A stretch of 64,000 nucleotides of DNA from Parabacteroides timonensis (GCF_900128505.1 NZ_LT669941.1:1486048-1550047); one strand, 5' to 3'. Shown: positions 27,011 to 36,835, counted from the stretch's first letter. Numbers and translations: made by a program. The notes: a model not told the origin generated them from the sequence alone.

Positions 27011-27086
27011 AAAATAAGGGACTTTTGAATTCAAAAGTCCCTTATTTTATAATCAAAAGTCCTGTCTTAACATTTCAAAAGACCGG
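27011..27086. repeat. 38-bp perfect palindrome followed by copy 2 of the 32-bp intergenic repeat
   Basis: Bases 27011-27048 form a perfect, loop-free palindrome (half-site AAAATAAGGGACTTTTGAA). Bases 27055-27086 match 2473-2504 with 2 mismatches. The stretch lies between the stop of the ACT gene (27116) and the start of the GH89 gene (26879). It probably serves as the terminator of the ACT gene, but its length and the repeated block suggest more than that. Bases 26880-27010 are otherwise featureless AT-rich leader. Confidence 0.8.
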
Positions 27087-27115
27087 ACCTTTCAAACAGG
27101 TTGTATTCCTCTTGA

Positions 27116-27511
27116 TTATTGTAGTTCACAAATTGCTATCAAAGCTTGTTCTGCTTTTTCTTCAGGTACAAAAATATGGTCATGATAATAGGCTGCAACA
27201 ACATTCGCACTAATATTCTTTTCTGCCAGTTTTGCAGAAAAAGCAGCTGTCAGTCCAACAGCATCCAAACTGGAATGAACATTCAAAGAAATAAGCTTGT
27301 AAACAGATTCATAGTCGATATGACTGTCAATAGCCTGTTGCTTTGTTATGATTAATGTCACTCCCTCTTTTTCTTGAAACATTCCTATCGGATTCAGACG
27401 GCAGATATCATCGCTATTAAAATCCGGGAAAGTACAAAAAACAAAACTCCGCTCATCCAATACCGGATCTACATTAGACAATAACGTTTCCAATTCTTTA
27501 ATGCCTGTCAT
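27116..27511 (-). CDS. ACT-domain-containing small protein
   Basis: A 131-residue cytoplasmic protein. It appears to hold two ACT-like beta-alpha-beta modules: residues about 1-60 (with R-S-F-V-F-C-T-F-P) and about 70-131 (S-L-D-A-V-G-L-T-A-A-F-S-A-K-L-A-E-K-N-I-S-A-N-V-V-A-A-Y-Y-H-D with a V-P-E-E-K-A end). This resembles the stand-alone amino-acid-binding ACT proteins (CASTOR-like) of many bacteria, whose function is mostly unknown. It is monocistronic, with a good promoter just upstream and a strong palindrome downstream, and is not obviously tied to the sugar genes around it. Confidence 0.8.
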   Translation of the reverse strand: MTGIKELETLLSNVDPVLDERSFVFCTFPDFNSDDICRLNPIGMFQEKEGVTLIITKQQAIDSHIDYESVYKLISLNVHSSLDAVGLTAAFSAKLAEKNISANVVAAYYHDHIFVPEEKAEQALIAICELQ

Positions 27512-27535
27512 AACATATTCGTTTTTTTAATTACA

Positions 27536-27567
27536 CAAAGATAACCGATATGCAGTTATGTAGCAAG
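27536..27567 (-). promoter_or_regulatory. Bacteroides-type promoter of the ACT gene
   Basis: The -7 box TATCTTTG (27536-27543, minus strand) and a CTTG -33 box (27564-27567; 3 of 4 to TTTG) are separated by 20 bp, the preferred spacing of Bacteroides primary sigma promoters. The -7 box ends 24 bp before the ATG at 27511. Confidence 0.6.
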
Positions 27568-27630
27568 CAGAAGAACGCTCCATTTCGAACTGATCAATCC
27601 AAAATGGAGCATATTAGGGAATAAGATAAG

Positions 27631-29199
27631 CTAATATCCAGGATTCTGTTTAATAGCGTCAGTCGCATCGATCACATCCTGAGGAATCGGCCATAAATAA
27701 TGCTTTGCCGGATCGAACAAACGCACTTCTGTTTTTATCCGTTCATCTGTCAGGTTTAATGTACCGTTTTCAGAATCCACTGTTCCCAACAGAGCACCAT
27801 ATACCTGCCCCGGCATAACCTCTTCTCCTATCTTCCAACGACAAATATCAAACCAGCGAAGACCCTCCATTGCCAACTCGACACGACGCTCGCGACGAAC
27901 CAGTTCACGCATTTTACTTTGATTATTAGATATCGCCCGGTCGACTTCCGGCATACCTGCACGAGTACGGATCGCATTCAAAGCTTCATAAACAGAAGCA
28001 TCAATTTGATTCAGCTCAACCTTCGATTCTGCATACATTAATAATACTTCTGCATAACGCATAACGATCGCATTCATTCCAGTATTCCACATATCTGCAT
28101 AATCAGCCAGGTTATCAATATACTTACGTGGATGATAGCCTGTTTTAGAGCGGCCATAAGGCGCATAATAATCACCATTCGGGTCTTTTACATCAATCGA
28201 ATTGAAATATTTGCCTTCATACAAACACCCCGGATATATAATTGTTGCATCCAGACGCGGATCACGATTCTTATAAGGTTCTTTCGGATCGTATACTTTT
28301 GATTCGCTGATTGTCTTTCCGTCCGTACATTCGTATGCATCGACCAATGCCTGTGTCGGGTCAATTGAAGACCAACCACCGACAGACGCAGGCGGCATTA
28401 CACCCAAGATTGTATTTTTAGCCAGATTTTCTACATACTGGACATCCATAATCACCTCTGCATTATTAACATTGGCTATTTTGAATAAACCTCTATAATC
28501 AGGGAACAAAGAATAATTCAGTTTCATGATTTGTTCACAAGTTGCAGCACAAGCAGTATAATCGCCTTCGAATATTTCCATGCGGGCTTTCAGAGTCAGT
28601 GCAGCTCCCTTTGTCACTCTGCCGACATTTTCTCCGGTATAACTTTCCGGTAGTTCCGGAGCAATGGCCGTCAATTCGTCCAAAATAAACTTAACAACTT
28701 CCGCTTTAGGTGTACGAGGCAAATTAGAGTTGTCAACTCCCAACACTTCTGTTACTAAAGGTACATCTCCGTAAAGCGTTACTTTCAGGAAATAATGCCA
28801 GGCTCTGAGGAAACGAACTTCGGAAGTCAAACGTGAACGAACTTCTTCACTCATTGTCGGACGATCAATATTCGCCAGGAAATTATTACAACGGACAATT
28901 TTGTCGTATTTCATGTAGTTCTGTCCGTAGTTGTTCGGTGTGGCATATCCGGTAGCCTGCACCTGCCAGTTTTCCCAAGCATATGGGTTGTAAGCATTGT
29001 CAGATGCACAATCGAAGTAAACCACCTCGTCCATAGAGAACCATCCTTCATAGCAGCCGGTAGCCGCTGCCAATGCATCTTTTTCGGTATTCCAAAATGC
29101 TTCATTTGAAGGTTGATCCAAAGGGTTTCTATCTAAAAAGTCACTACTACAAGAAGTTATAAAAAGTAATAGGACGATATATAAACTATATTTCTTCAT
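27631..29199 (-). CDS. SusD/RagB-family glycan-binding lipoprotein
   Basis: A 522-residue outer-membrane lipoprotein (signal with lipobox I-T-S-C, then S-S-D-F-L-D-R-N-P-L-D). SusD hallmarks are present: an early P-L-D-Q-P-S-N-E-A-F-W-N, helical TPR-like core, W-H-Y-F-L-K near 133, and the C-terminal R-R-E-R-R-V-E-L-A-M-E-G-L-R-W-F-D-I-C-R-W with L-W-P-I-P at the end. SusD caps the SusC transporter and binds the glycan at the surface. It follows its SusC partner by 12 bp. The ligand is not readable from sequence; neighbouring fucosidase, GH2, GH31 and GH3 genes hint at a fucosylated glycan. Confidence 0.97.
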   Translation of the reverse strand: MKKYSLYIVLLLFITSCSSDFLDRNPLDQPSNEAFWNTEKDALAAATGCYEGWFSMDEVVYFDCASDNAYNPYAWENWQVQATGYATPNNYGQNYMKYDKIVRCNNFLANIDRPTMSEEVRSRLTSEVRFLRAWHYFLKVTLYGDVPLVTEVLGVDNSNLPRTPKAEVVKFILDELTAIAPELPESYTGENVGRVTKGAALTLKARMEIFEGDYTACAATCEQIMKLNYSLFPDYRGLFKIANVNNAEVIMDVQYVENLAKNTILGVMPPASVGGWSSIDPTQALVDAYECTDGKTISESKVYDPKEPYKNRDPRLDATIIYPGCLYEGKYFNSIDVKDPNGDYYAPYGRSKTGYHPRKYIDNLADYADMWNTGMNAIVMRYAEVLLMYAESKVELNQIDASVYEALNAIRTRAGMPEVDRAISNNQSKMRELVRRERRVELAMEGLRWFDICRWKIGEEVMPGQVYGALLGTVDSENGTLNLTDERIKTEVRLFDPAKHYLWPIPQDVIDATDAIKQNPGY

Positions 29200-29211
29200 G
29201 ACATCATATTA

Positions 29212-32200
29212 TTAAAAGGTTACATTTAATCCGAATGTATTCACTTTAACCTGCGGATAATAACCGCGTGCGCCAGTCGGTGCTTCCGGGTCGAATCCGT
29301 CGCTGAATCCAGTAAAAGTCAACAAATTCTGTCCACTGTAATAAACGCGTATCCTGGGAACACGTATAAAGTCACAGATACTCTTAGGTAATGTATAACC
29401 AACCTGGAAATTCTTCATACGCAAATAAGAAGAGTTGATGATCCAGAAATCCGACGGATTAGCTTCTGAGTCGTTTTGAGTCCATGAACTCAAAGGGCGA
29501 GGGAATTTACCGTTCGGGTTGGTTTCTGCATTCCATGAATCACGAAATAAGGCAGTCGGCTTAGATGTACTTCCCTGCAAACGTCCTACCGTTTCATTTT
29601 GAAGGAATCCTTTCACATCGGCTGCTCCCTGGAAGAATATAGAGACATCGAATCCCTTCCATGTAGCCCCAAGGTTCAAACCAAATGTCCAGGAAGGATC
29701 CCAACTACCCAAATAGACACGATCCTCACCATCAATTTTACCATCTTTGTTCTGATCTTTATATTTCAAATCACCTAATCCGGCCTGCTCCCGATTAATT
29801 ACAGCACTGTTAGCCAGATCGGTCGGATCCGTAAAGATACCGAGCACTTCATAACCACCGAAAGAATTGATAGGCCGTCCTTCTTGTTTGAATTTATATC
29901 CGTCCCAAATCTTGGCACCGTTATTTCGCAAATTGGTAACTTCATTCTTATTATAAGCGATATTAGCCGTGGCATTGAAAGTAAAATCCTTTGCTGCCAG
30001 CTTATATCCCAACTGCATTTCAATCCCCTTATTGGTTACCTCTCCTGCATTCTGATAAGGAGCCTCTAAACCATAAAGAGTACTGACCGGCAACTTCATT
30101 AAAATATCGTACGTTTTCTTCCAATACGCATCAACAGTCAATGTAAACATATTCTGGAGGAATCCCATATCCAGACCGATGTTGGTTGTTTTGGATGTCT
30201 CCCATTTCAGATCACTATTAGCACCATCTACAGGAGCCACCCCTGAATTTACCTTACCGCCAAAAGCATAATTTTTCTGCGACAGCACAGATTGATATGG
30301 ATAAAACTCTATAGATTTCCGGTTATCAGTACCTAATTGCTGATTACCTAATTTACCCCAACCTCCTCTGATCTTCAAATCAGACAATATATCGCGCGTA
30401 CTTTCCATAAATGGTTCGTTTATAATACGCCATGCGACAGAGAATGAAGGGAATGTCCCCCAGCGAGCATCCTGATTAATACGGGAGGTTCCATCTCTAC
30501 GTATATTTGCTTCAAACAAATATTTGTTGTCATAATCATATGTCACACGTCCGAAGAAAGAACGAAGAGCATATTCATTAGCCGAACCTTCAGCTGTTTG
30601 TCCGTCCGGAGAACCTGCATTCAACTCCCATAAGTCATTATTCAAAAAATTAATACGCTTACCGATCGTCCAATCCCGGCGGCTGTATTCCTGAGAAAAA
30701 CCTGCCAAAGCTCCAATCGTATGTTTACCGAACGTATTGTTATAAGTCAGCAAGGTCTGCAAATTCAACATCATATAATCTTCCCGGTCATCGGTCTGAC
30801 TGTTCGGACCTTGGTATTGGGTCGGTTCTCCTGTTTTCCAGTTATAATACTGAATATCTTTTATAAACTTCTCATCCGATTTTCCGGTATATTCGTAACC
30901 GATCATTTCCTGTATCTTCAGACCTTTTATAATCTCGTATCCTACATTTCCCACAACGCGGGTCGTATGATATTTCTCATTACGGATCGAACCGGAATCC
31001 ATCCAGGCAAGCGGATTACCATCATTGATGTATCCATAATACCCATTCGAATATTTATAAGGGACAAATGGAGCAATACGATTTATCTGACGAAATATCT
31101 GGTACATATCCCCTGTCCACGGATTAATCGGTTCATTAGTATCACCATATGTATATGAAAAGTTCATGCCTGCGGACAACTTATTAATCTTCGTATTGAT
31201 ATTTCCCCTTACGTTGTAACGTTTGAAATCAGCATTTTCGATAATACCATCCTGTCCCAGATAACCTAAAGAAAACATGTAAGTTGTCGTTTCGCTACCT
31301 CCACTCACTTCAGCCCTGTGGCTATGTTGAAAGCCTTTATCTTTATAGAAAAGTCCCAGCCAATCTGTGTTCGGATAATTGTCCGGATCGGAACCATTCC
31401 TGAACGACTCGATTTCATTGGGTTTATAAAGCGGTTGTTTCCCTTCATTTTCTAATGCATTATTATACAATGCAGCATATTCGTGAGAAGGTAAATACTC
31501 AGGCAAAGAGGTAGGAGTCTGCCAGCCTACATAACCGTCATACCTTAAAGTTGCAGCCTTTTTACTTCCTTTCTTCGTCGTAATCAAAACGACACCATTT
31601 GCTGCACGTGAACCGTAAATCGCAGCAGAAGCAGCATCTTTCAATACAGAAAGGTTCTCTATATCATTCGGATCAATATCATTGATTGTCGACACGATCA
31701 ATCCGTCAACCACATACATCGGATTCGAGTTATTCAACGTACCGACCCCACGAATACGAATTGAAGAATTATCCTTACCAGGCTGTCCGCTGTTTTGCAC
31801 AACTGTAACTCCCGGCAACATTCCTTGCAAAGCAGTAGACGCATTAGTCACCGGACGATTTGCCAACGATTCAGAATTAATGGCTGCTACAGCTCCTGTC
31901 ATATTAACCTTTTTCTGAACGCCATACCCCACGACAACGACCTCATCCAGATTTTGTGTATCTTCTACCAAAATGATTTGGAATGTAGATTTACTGCCAA
32001 CTTTTACCTCCTGTGCGATATAACCGATATAAGAAATTTCCAGGATAGCATTTTGTGGAACATCCAAAGAGAAACGGCCATCTATATCCGTTATGTTCCC
32101 ATTCGTAGTTCCTTTTTGTACTACATTAGCTCCAATAACCGGAAGCCCTGTTTCATCGACAACTGTACCGGAGATTTTTTTTGTTTGTTGCTGACTTGCA

Positions 32201-32346
32201 TCATTGTTCAACTCGGTAACAACCGAGTTGAACTGATTATAATCAGTTCCGGCTTTTGCATAACTGGAGAAAGAGCTCGCGCCCAATAAAGTGGCGACAA
32301 ATAAATACCCTCTTCTCTTCCAAACACACTTTTTCTTGTTTCCCAT
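29212..32346 (-). CDS. SusC/RagA-family TonB-linked outer-membrane transporter
   Basis: A 1,044-residue TonB-dependent transporter with a signal peptide (about 1-32). A carboxypeptidase-regulatory-like domain (about 57-130, I-S-G-T-V-V-D-E-T-G-L-P-V-I-G-A-N-V) is followed by the SusC TonB-box-like stretch L-D-E-V-V-V-V-G-Y-G and the plug, then the barrel ending in aromatic F-G-L-N-V-T-F. There is no STN domain, unlike the receptor at the left edge, so regulation is not through an ECF/anti-sigma pair. It imports glycan fragments captured with the SusD partner encoded next. The 209-bp stretch 32347-32555 upstream is AT-rich leader with only a weak TTACTTTG -7-like match near 32409-32416. Confidence 0.97.
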   Translation of the reverse strand: MGNKKKCVWKRRGYLFVATLLGASSFSSYAKAGTDYNQFNSVVTELNNDASQQQTKKISGTVVDETGLPVIGANVVQKGTTNGNITDIDGRFSLDVPQNAILEISYIGYIAQEVKVGSKSTFQIILVEDTQNLDEVVVVGYGVQKKVNMTGAVAAINSESLANRPVTNASTALQGMLPGVTVVQNSGQPGKDNSSIRIRGVGTLNNSNPMYVVDGLIVSTINDIDPNDIENLSVLKDAASAAIYGSRAANGVVLITTKKGSKKAATLRYDGYVGWQTPTSLPEYLPSHEYAALYNNALENEGKQPLYKPNEIESFRNGSDPDNYPNTDWLGLFYKDKGFQHSHRAEVSGGSETTTYMFSLGYLGQDGIIENADFKRYNVRGNINTKINKLSAGMNFSYTYGDTNEPINPWTGDMYQIFRQINRIAPFVPYKYSNGYYGYINDGNPLAWMDSGSIRNEKYHTTRVVGNVGYEIIKGLKIQEMIGYEYTGKSDEKFIKDIQYYNWKTGEPTQYQGPNSQTDDREDYMMLNLQTLLTYNNTFGKHTIGALAGFSQEYSRRDWTIGKRINFLNNDLWELNAGSPDGQTAEGSANEYALRSFFGRVTYDYDNKYLFEANIRRDGTSRINQDARWGTFPSFSVAWRIINEPFMESTRDILSDLKIRGGWGKLGNQQLGTDNRKSIEFYPYQSVLSQKNYAFGGKVNSGVAPVDGANSDLKWETSKTTNIGLDMGFLQNMFTLTVDAYWKKTYDILMKLPVSTLYGLEAPYQNAGEVTNKGIEMQLGYKLAAKDFTFNATANIAYNKNEVTNLRNNGAKIWDGYKFKQEGRPINSFGGYEVLGIFTDPTDLANSAVINREQAGLGDLKYKDQNKDGKIDGEDRVYLGSWDPSWTFGLNLGATWKGFDVSIFFQGAADVKGFLQNETVGRLQGSTSKPTALFRDSWNAETNPNGKFPRPLSSWTQNDSEANPSDFWIINSSYLRMKNFQVGYTLPKSICDFIRVPRIRVYYSGQNLLTFTGFSDGFDPEAPTGARGYYPQVKVNTFGLNVTF

Positions 32347-32555
32347 AATAATAATGCTTTAATGAAAACTACTTTACACAATGCTTAATTCGATAAAGAT
32401 TTACAATTGCAAAGTAAGCTATGAACTCATTATCAGCAGATATCATACTGTTGGCAAGAACTTTTAAATACGGAACAGATTCTTAAATAATGTATCAAAT
32501 TAGGAACAAAGCAATATATCCGTAGTCTTGATACAAATAGATGTATCCTAAAACA

Positions 32556-32590
32556 AAAAGTCGGGTATGACTTACTCACACCCGACTTTT
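32556..32590 (-). terminator. Rho-independent terminator after the DUF2007-like gene
   Basis: Perfect 11-bp arms AAAAGTCGGGT (32556-32566) and ACCCGACTTTT (32580-32590) with a 13-nt loop. On the minus strand the stem ends in TTTTTGTTTT. It lies 26 bp past the stop at 32616 and separates that gene from the susC leader. Confidence 0.88.
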
Positions 32591-32615
32591 ATATTTACAG
32601 AGTAATAACTCTTCT

Positions 32616-32840
32616 TTATTCTTCTCCTACCAATTCAGGCAATGCCTGTTTCAGTATCTCTTTTGCCTTCTCGTAATCCTTTTCCATTACATATATCTCT
32701 CTTTGAAAACCAGGGATATTCAGTACGGAAGAGATGATCTCGTTTTTTAGAAAAGACTCAATACCGTCATTTCTCAACAAATCCTGCAACAAGGTTGCCT
32801 GGAATTCGTTATCTAATGTTGCCAAATAAATTGTTTCCAT
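32616..32840 (-). CDS. DUF2007-like small protein
   Basis: A 74-residue cytoplasmic protein with a beta-alpha-beta pattern: M-E-T-I-Y-L-A-T, then a helix with E-F-Q-A-T-L-L-Q-D-L-L, a variable strand, and an acidic helix with Y-E-K-A-K-E-I-L-K-Q-A. This matches the DUF2007 (putative signal-transducing, GlnB-like fold) family that often appears as short stand-alone genes in Bacteroidetes. It has its own promoter and terminator, so it is a single-gene unit between the GH3 gene and the susC leader. Function unknown. Confidence 0.85.
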   Translation of the reverse strand: METIYLATLDNEFQATLLQDLLRNDGIESFLKNEIISSVLNIPGFQREIYVMEKDYEKAKEILKQALPELVGEE

Positions 32841-32870
32841 ACCTTTATGAATTTAGAGGTCCTTATTTCT

Positions 32871-32902
32871 CAAAGATATGTTTTTTTATTTGGAAAAACA
32901 AA
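32871..32902 (-). promoter_or_regulatory. Strong Bacteroides-type promoter of the DUF2007-like gene
   Basis: On the minus strand TTTG (32899-32902) and TATCTTTG (32871-32878) are separated by exactly 20 bp, matching the Bacteroides TTTG-N19-21-TAnnTTTG consensus in every fixed base. It lies just past the GH3 stop (32905) and 30 bp before the ATG at 32840. Confidence 0.75.
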
Positions 32903-32904
32903 CT

Positions 32905-35247
32905 TTACAATGTAAACTCTCCCTGCAACCGAATATCATCCGAAGCAGCTCCAATCATTACCTTGAAATCACCCGATTCGACCACCTGTTTCATTTCCAT
33001 ATTATAAAGAGACAATTCCTCTTCACCCAACGTGAAAGTAACTTTTTTGCTTTCACCTTTCTTCAAAGCAATCCGCTCGAAATCCTTTAACAGGATCGGG
33101 GCCTGGGATACAGAAGCTACTTTGTCGCAAATATAAAGCTGGACAACCTCTTCCCCGTCACGGTCGCCGGTATTGGTTACCGTGCAACTAACCGTTTGTA
33201 AGGCATCTTTGCCGTTACCCTTTTGCATTTCCAGCTGGCTGTATTCAAATTTAGTATAACTCAAACCATAACCGAAAGCATATAGAGGAGTACCTTCACT
33301 CTCTACATAAGCACGCTGCTTGCCCTGTGAATAAAACAAAGGCAACTGACCTTCGCTACGGGGAACGGATACCGGCAAACGTCCGGCCGGGTTGTAATCG
33401 CCAAACAAAACATCGGCAACGGCTGTTCCTCCCTGCTCGCCCGGATACCAGGCAGTAAGTAATGCCTGAGCTTTCTCCGAAGCCAGATTCATATTCAGTG
33501 TACGTCCTTGTATATAAACAACAACCAACGGTTTACCTGTGGCAGCAAGGGCTTCCAGTAATGGTTCCTGATCCCCCAATAAACGCAAAGTGCTACGGTC
33601 GTATCCTTCGCCACAATCCATATCCGGCAAAACCTGGATTCCATCCGTAGAAACATCGGCAGCACCGGTTCCTATATATTTCGTTTTGAAATCACGTGCA
33701 CTGGAACCACCGACTACCAATACCACCGCATCGGCTGCACGGGCGGCTTCCACCGCTGCAGGGATATTGCTTGCCGTTACATCACGGATCGCACAGCCTT
33801 TCACATAGTTCACTTTCGTAGAAGGAGAAACCGCTTTCCGTATACCATCCAATACCGTAACGATCTCTTCACGTTCCTGAGGAGCCGTATAGTCACCCAA
33901 CTGATTATACATCATATCGGCATTCGGACCGATCACGGCGATACTTCCGATATTTTTTTTCAAAGGCAATACCCCATCGTTCTTTAATAGGACAATCCCT
34001 TCACGGGCTACCTCACGAGCCAGTTCCTTATGTGCTTTCGAACGTACCAGCTGCTTCGCCTGTTCCGGAGAAACATACGGATTCTCGAACAATCCCATAC
34101 GGAACTTTAAACGAAGCACGTTAGCGACCGCCCTGTCGAGATCCTCCATAGTGATGGAACCTTCTTCAAAGGCTTTCTTCAAGTTCTTGCCATACGCATT
34201 TCCTCCCAGGTCCATATCAAGACCGGCTTTCAGTGCCAGGACGGCGGCTTCCTTATTGTCTTTTGCCACCCTCGCTCCGACAATTCCTTCGATACTAGTC
34301 AAATCGGAATAGACAAATCCGTTAAATCCCCACTGCTCACGAAGCACATCCGTCAGCAGATATTTATTAGAGGTACAAGGAACGCCGTCGATAGAGTTAT
34401 AGGAAGTCATGATCGTTCCTACGCCTGCTTCCACCGCCTTTTTAAAAGGGGGAAGATAATCGGAGAAAAGCTGGCGCATACCGACATTGGCACGTGCACC
34501 GTTATGTCCGGCTTCAGGAATACCGTAAGCGGCAAAATGTTTCAAAGTAGAGAACAGATGTTTGCCGTCACTCTGCTCATTGCCCTGCATACCTTTCATA
34601 AAAGCAACGCCTAAATTAGAGGTCAGCACGGGATCTTCCCCGAAAGTCTCCTCCATACGCGACCAACGAGGTTCACGGGCAATATCCAATACCGGACCAT
34701 AACCGATGTTAGCGCCTTGTGAGCGGGCTTCCAAAGCGATCGCCTCTCCCATTTTATACATCAGATCCTCATTCCAGGTACTTGCCTGCGCCAGTGAAGT
34801 CGGAAAAACTGTGGTTCCGATAGCCATGTGTCCGTGCGGACATTCTTCGGCAAACAATACCGGTATTCCCAGACGGGTTTCCTCCACTGCATATTTCTGT
34901 AAAGCATTCAGTGCTTTAGCCGATAATTCGGGATTCAAGCCTGTCTCCAATGTCTTTTGTGTCCAGGGATCAGCACGGAGAACCGCCCAGAATGAACCGA
35001 TAGGCATTGCTTTCATCCGTTCTTTATAAAGGTCGGAGGCTACTACGTCCTTTTTTATTTTGGTATACATTTCCCAACCCAGCGGACAACATAGCTGACC
35101 GACTTTTTCTTCGACGGTCATACGTCCTACCAGGTCTTTCACTCTATCTTCGACAGGTGCCGTAGCCTGTTTATATAACGGTTGCTGAGCCATAGCCTGT
35201 CCCGCAAAAGCAATAAGGCCGATCAGTAAAGATGTTGTTTTACTCAT
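32905..35247 (-). CDS. GH3 beta-glycosidase (BglX-like beta-glucosidase), exported
   Basis: A 780-residue enzyme with a signal peptide ending in G-Q-A-M-A-Q. GH3 architecture is complete: N-terminal TIM barrel (about 30-370) with nucleophile D315 in F-V-Y-S-D-L, an alpha/beta sandwich domain (about 400-620), and a fibronectin-III-like C-terminus (about 680-760; L-K-D-F-E-R-I-A-L-K-K-G-E). The K-H-F and E-E-C-P-H-G-H motifs of the substrate pocket are present. It follows the GH29 fucosidase gene by 21 bp and likely shares its transcript. Beta-glucosidase is the commonest activity; beta-xylosidase or N-acetylhexosaminidase cannot be excluded. Confidence 0.93.
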   Translation of the reverse strand: MSKTTSLLIGLIAFAGQAMAQQPLYKQATAPVEDRVKDLVGRMTVEEKVGQLCCPLGWEMYTKIKKDVVASDLYKERMKAMPIGSFWAVLRADPWTQKTLETGLNPELSAKALNALQKYAVEETRLGIPVLFAEECPHGHMAIGTTVFPTSLAQASTWNEDLMYKMGEAIALEARSQGANIGYGPVLDIAREPRWSRMEETFGEDPVLTSNLGVAFMKGMQGNEQSDGKHLFSTLKHFAAYGIPEAGHNGARANVGMRQLFSDYLPPFKKAVEAGVGTIMTSYNSIDGVPCTSNKYLLTDVLREQWGFNGFVYSDLTSIEGIVGARVAKDNKEAAVLALKAGLDMDLGGNAYGKNLKKAFEEGSITMEDLDRAVANVLRLKFRMGLFENPYVSPEQAKQLVRSKAHKELAREVAREGIVLLKNDGVLPLKKNIGSIAVIGPNADMMYNQLGDYTAPQEREEIVTVLDGIRKAVSPSTKVNYVKGCAIRDVTASNIPAAVEAARAADAVVLVVGGSSARDFKTKYIGTGAADVSTDGIQVLPDMDCGEGYDRSTLRLLGDQEPLLEALAATGKPLVVVYIQGRTLNMNLASEKAQALLTAWYPGEQGGTAVADVLFGDYNPAGRLPVSVPRSEGQLPLFYSQGKQRAYVESEGTPLYAFGYGLSYTKFEYSQLEMQKGNGKDALQTVSCTVTNTGDRDGEEVVQLYICDKVASVSQAPILLKDFERIALKKGESKKVTFTLGEEELSLYNMEMKQVVESGDFKVMIGAASDDIRLQGEFTL

Positions 35248-35268
35248 ATAACTATATTGTTGTTTTAT

Positions 35269-36651
35269 TTAAGAGATTGTAAACTGTAAAGCGATCGGTT
35301 CATTCTTTAATCCTTTCGGAAGAGTAACCTTTACTTTACCGTCTTTGCTGGAGTATTTCACGGTCTTGTTTCCTTTCAGCATTTTCATCTTGCCTGTCGG
35401 AATATTTCCGCTCCATTCAATCGTTTCAGGCAGATTTTCTCCTTCCGGCAAAGCATAAACGGCATATAAGGTCTTACCGTCTTTATCCGCAGTAAACCAA
35501 ACATTGCCATCATTATAAACCGGAGTGATACGGGTATTATAAATCGCTTTTCCATTTGCTCTCAGCCAGTCACCGATAACATGCAGACGTTCAGCCACCG
35601 CATCTTCGATAGTTCCCTGCGGAGTCGGGCCTACACCTAATAACAGACAACCACCTTTGGCTGTAATCTCAGCCAAAAGACCGATCACTTTAGCTGGTGA
35701 CTTATAAGGGGCATTGGGAACCCATCCCCAGTCATTACTCAACGTAATACAGCTTTCCCACGGATTATTCAACTGCGTTTCAGGGATACTGCGTTCCGGA
35801 GTCTGATAGTTTTCATTTCTTCCGCGGATCGTGCGGTCGACAGAGATCAACCCCGGTTGTGTGGAGGTACGCACCTTTGTCAATAACTTATCGAGATTGA
35901 CATCGTCACCGGTCACCCAGCCGCCATCCAGCCAAAGGATATCGAAGTTACCATAATCTGTCATCAATTCATTCATCTGGTTATAAGTGAAATCCTGGTA
36001 GTTTTTCCACCAGTCCGGATGATTTTCTTTCTTATAATTCTGACGACGGTTAGCTGTTGCGAAGTAAGGATTCCAGAACCATTCGCAATGCCAGTCCGGT
36101 TTAGAGAAATAACATCCGATCATAAAATCTTTCTTTCGGAAAGCATCGAACACGTGACGTGCCACATCTTTTTTCGGATCAGTACCGAAAGGACCGTTTG
36201 CGATGGAGAAGTCCGTAAACTTCGAGTCGAACATACAGAAACCATCGTGATGCTTTGTTGTAAAGATCATATATTTCATTCCTGCATCCTGCATGATATC
36301 CGCCCATTTAGCAGGATCGAACTGTGTTGGATTCAAAGAATCCTTCAAACCGTAATACCACTTCTTGTATTCATCGTAGCTCATATCTTTCTTGCGGGAG
36401 ATCCAGTCTACGTCCTCGGAACAAATGGACCATGACTCTACAATGCCCGGAACGGAATAAAGTCCCCAATGGAACAAAACACCGAATTTCTGATCTTGCC
36501 ATTTATCCAGTTTATCCAAAACCTTTTGATCTGTAGGCCATTCATAGTCAGTTGAACGTTCGTGAACAAAACCTTGTACCTGTTGGGCATTTACATTCAT
36601 CGTCAAAACGGCTCCTGTCAGGCATCCGAATAGTGTTTTCAGGATTTTCAT
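35269..36651 (-). CDS. GH29 alpha-L-fucosidase, exported
   Basis: A 460-residue enzyme with an N-terminal signal peptide (cleavage near M-N-V-N-A-Q). GH29 enzymes are retaining alpha-L-fucosidases. Seen are F-H-W-G-L-Y-S-V-P near 60-68, T-K-H-H-D-G-F near 132-138, and D242 in D-I-L-W-L-D-G-G-W, the expected nucleophile position. The C-terminal part is beta-rich. It precedes the GH3 gene in one transcription unit and lies downstream of a GH95-like gene, so two fucosidase families are combined here. Whether it prefers alpha-1,2 or alpha-1,3/4 fucose cannot be seen. Confidence 0.93.
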   Translation of the reverse strand: MKILKTLFGCLTGAVLTMNVNAQQVQGFVHERSTDYEWPTDQKVLDKLDKWQDQKFGVLFHWGLYSVPGIVESWSICSEDVDWISRKKDMSYDEYKKWYYGLKDSLNPTQFDPAKWADIMQDAGMKYMIFTTKHHDGFCMFDSKFTDFSIANGPFGTDPKKDVARHVFDAFRKKDFMIGCYFSKPDWHCEWFWNPYFATANRRQNYKKENHPDWWKNYQDFTYNQMNELMTDYGNFDILWLDGGWVTGDDVNLDKLLTKVRTSTQPGLISVDRTIRGRNENYQTPERSIPETQLNNPWESCITLSNDWGWVPNAPYKSPAKVIGLLAEITAKGGCLLLGVGPTPQGTIEDAVAERLHVIGDWLRANGKAIYNTRITPVYNDGNVWFTADKDGKTLYAVYALPEGENLPETIEWSGNIPTGKMKMLKGNKTVKYSSKDGKVKVTLPKGLKNEPIALQFTIS

Positions 36652-36789
36652 AAAATAATCGTTTTAATTATTGTACATTATTAATTTTTCGTTTAAGTTA
36701 AACCTCAGGCGGCATTAGAAAATCAGGACAATATTACAGATAATATCCCAAATGTCAAAATGTAACAATGACAATATGCAACAAAAAAG

Positions 36790-36816
36790 ATGCATGAGCC
36801 TCTCCGGCCCATGCAT
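36790..36816 (-). terminator. Terminator after the GH95-like gene
   Basis: ATGCATG (36790-36796) pairs with CATGCAT (36810-36816) around a GC-rich loop. On the minus strand the stem is followed by CTTTTTTG. It lies 20 bp past the stop at 36836. Confidence 0.7.
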
Positions 36817-36835
36817 AACTTCCTGGACTTTGAAA

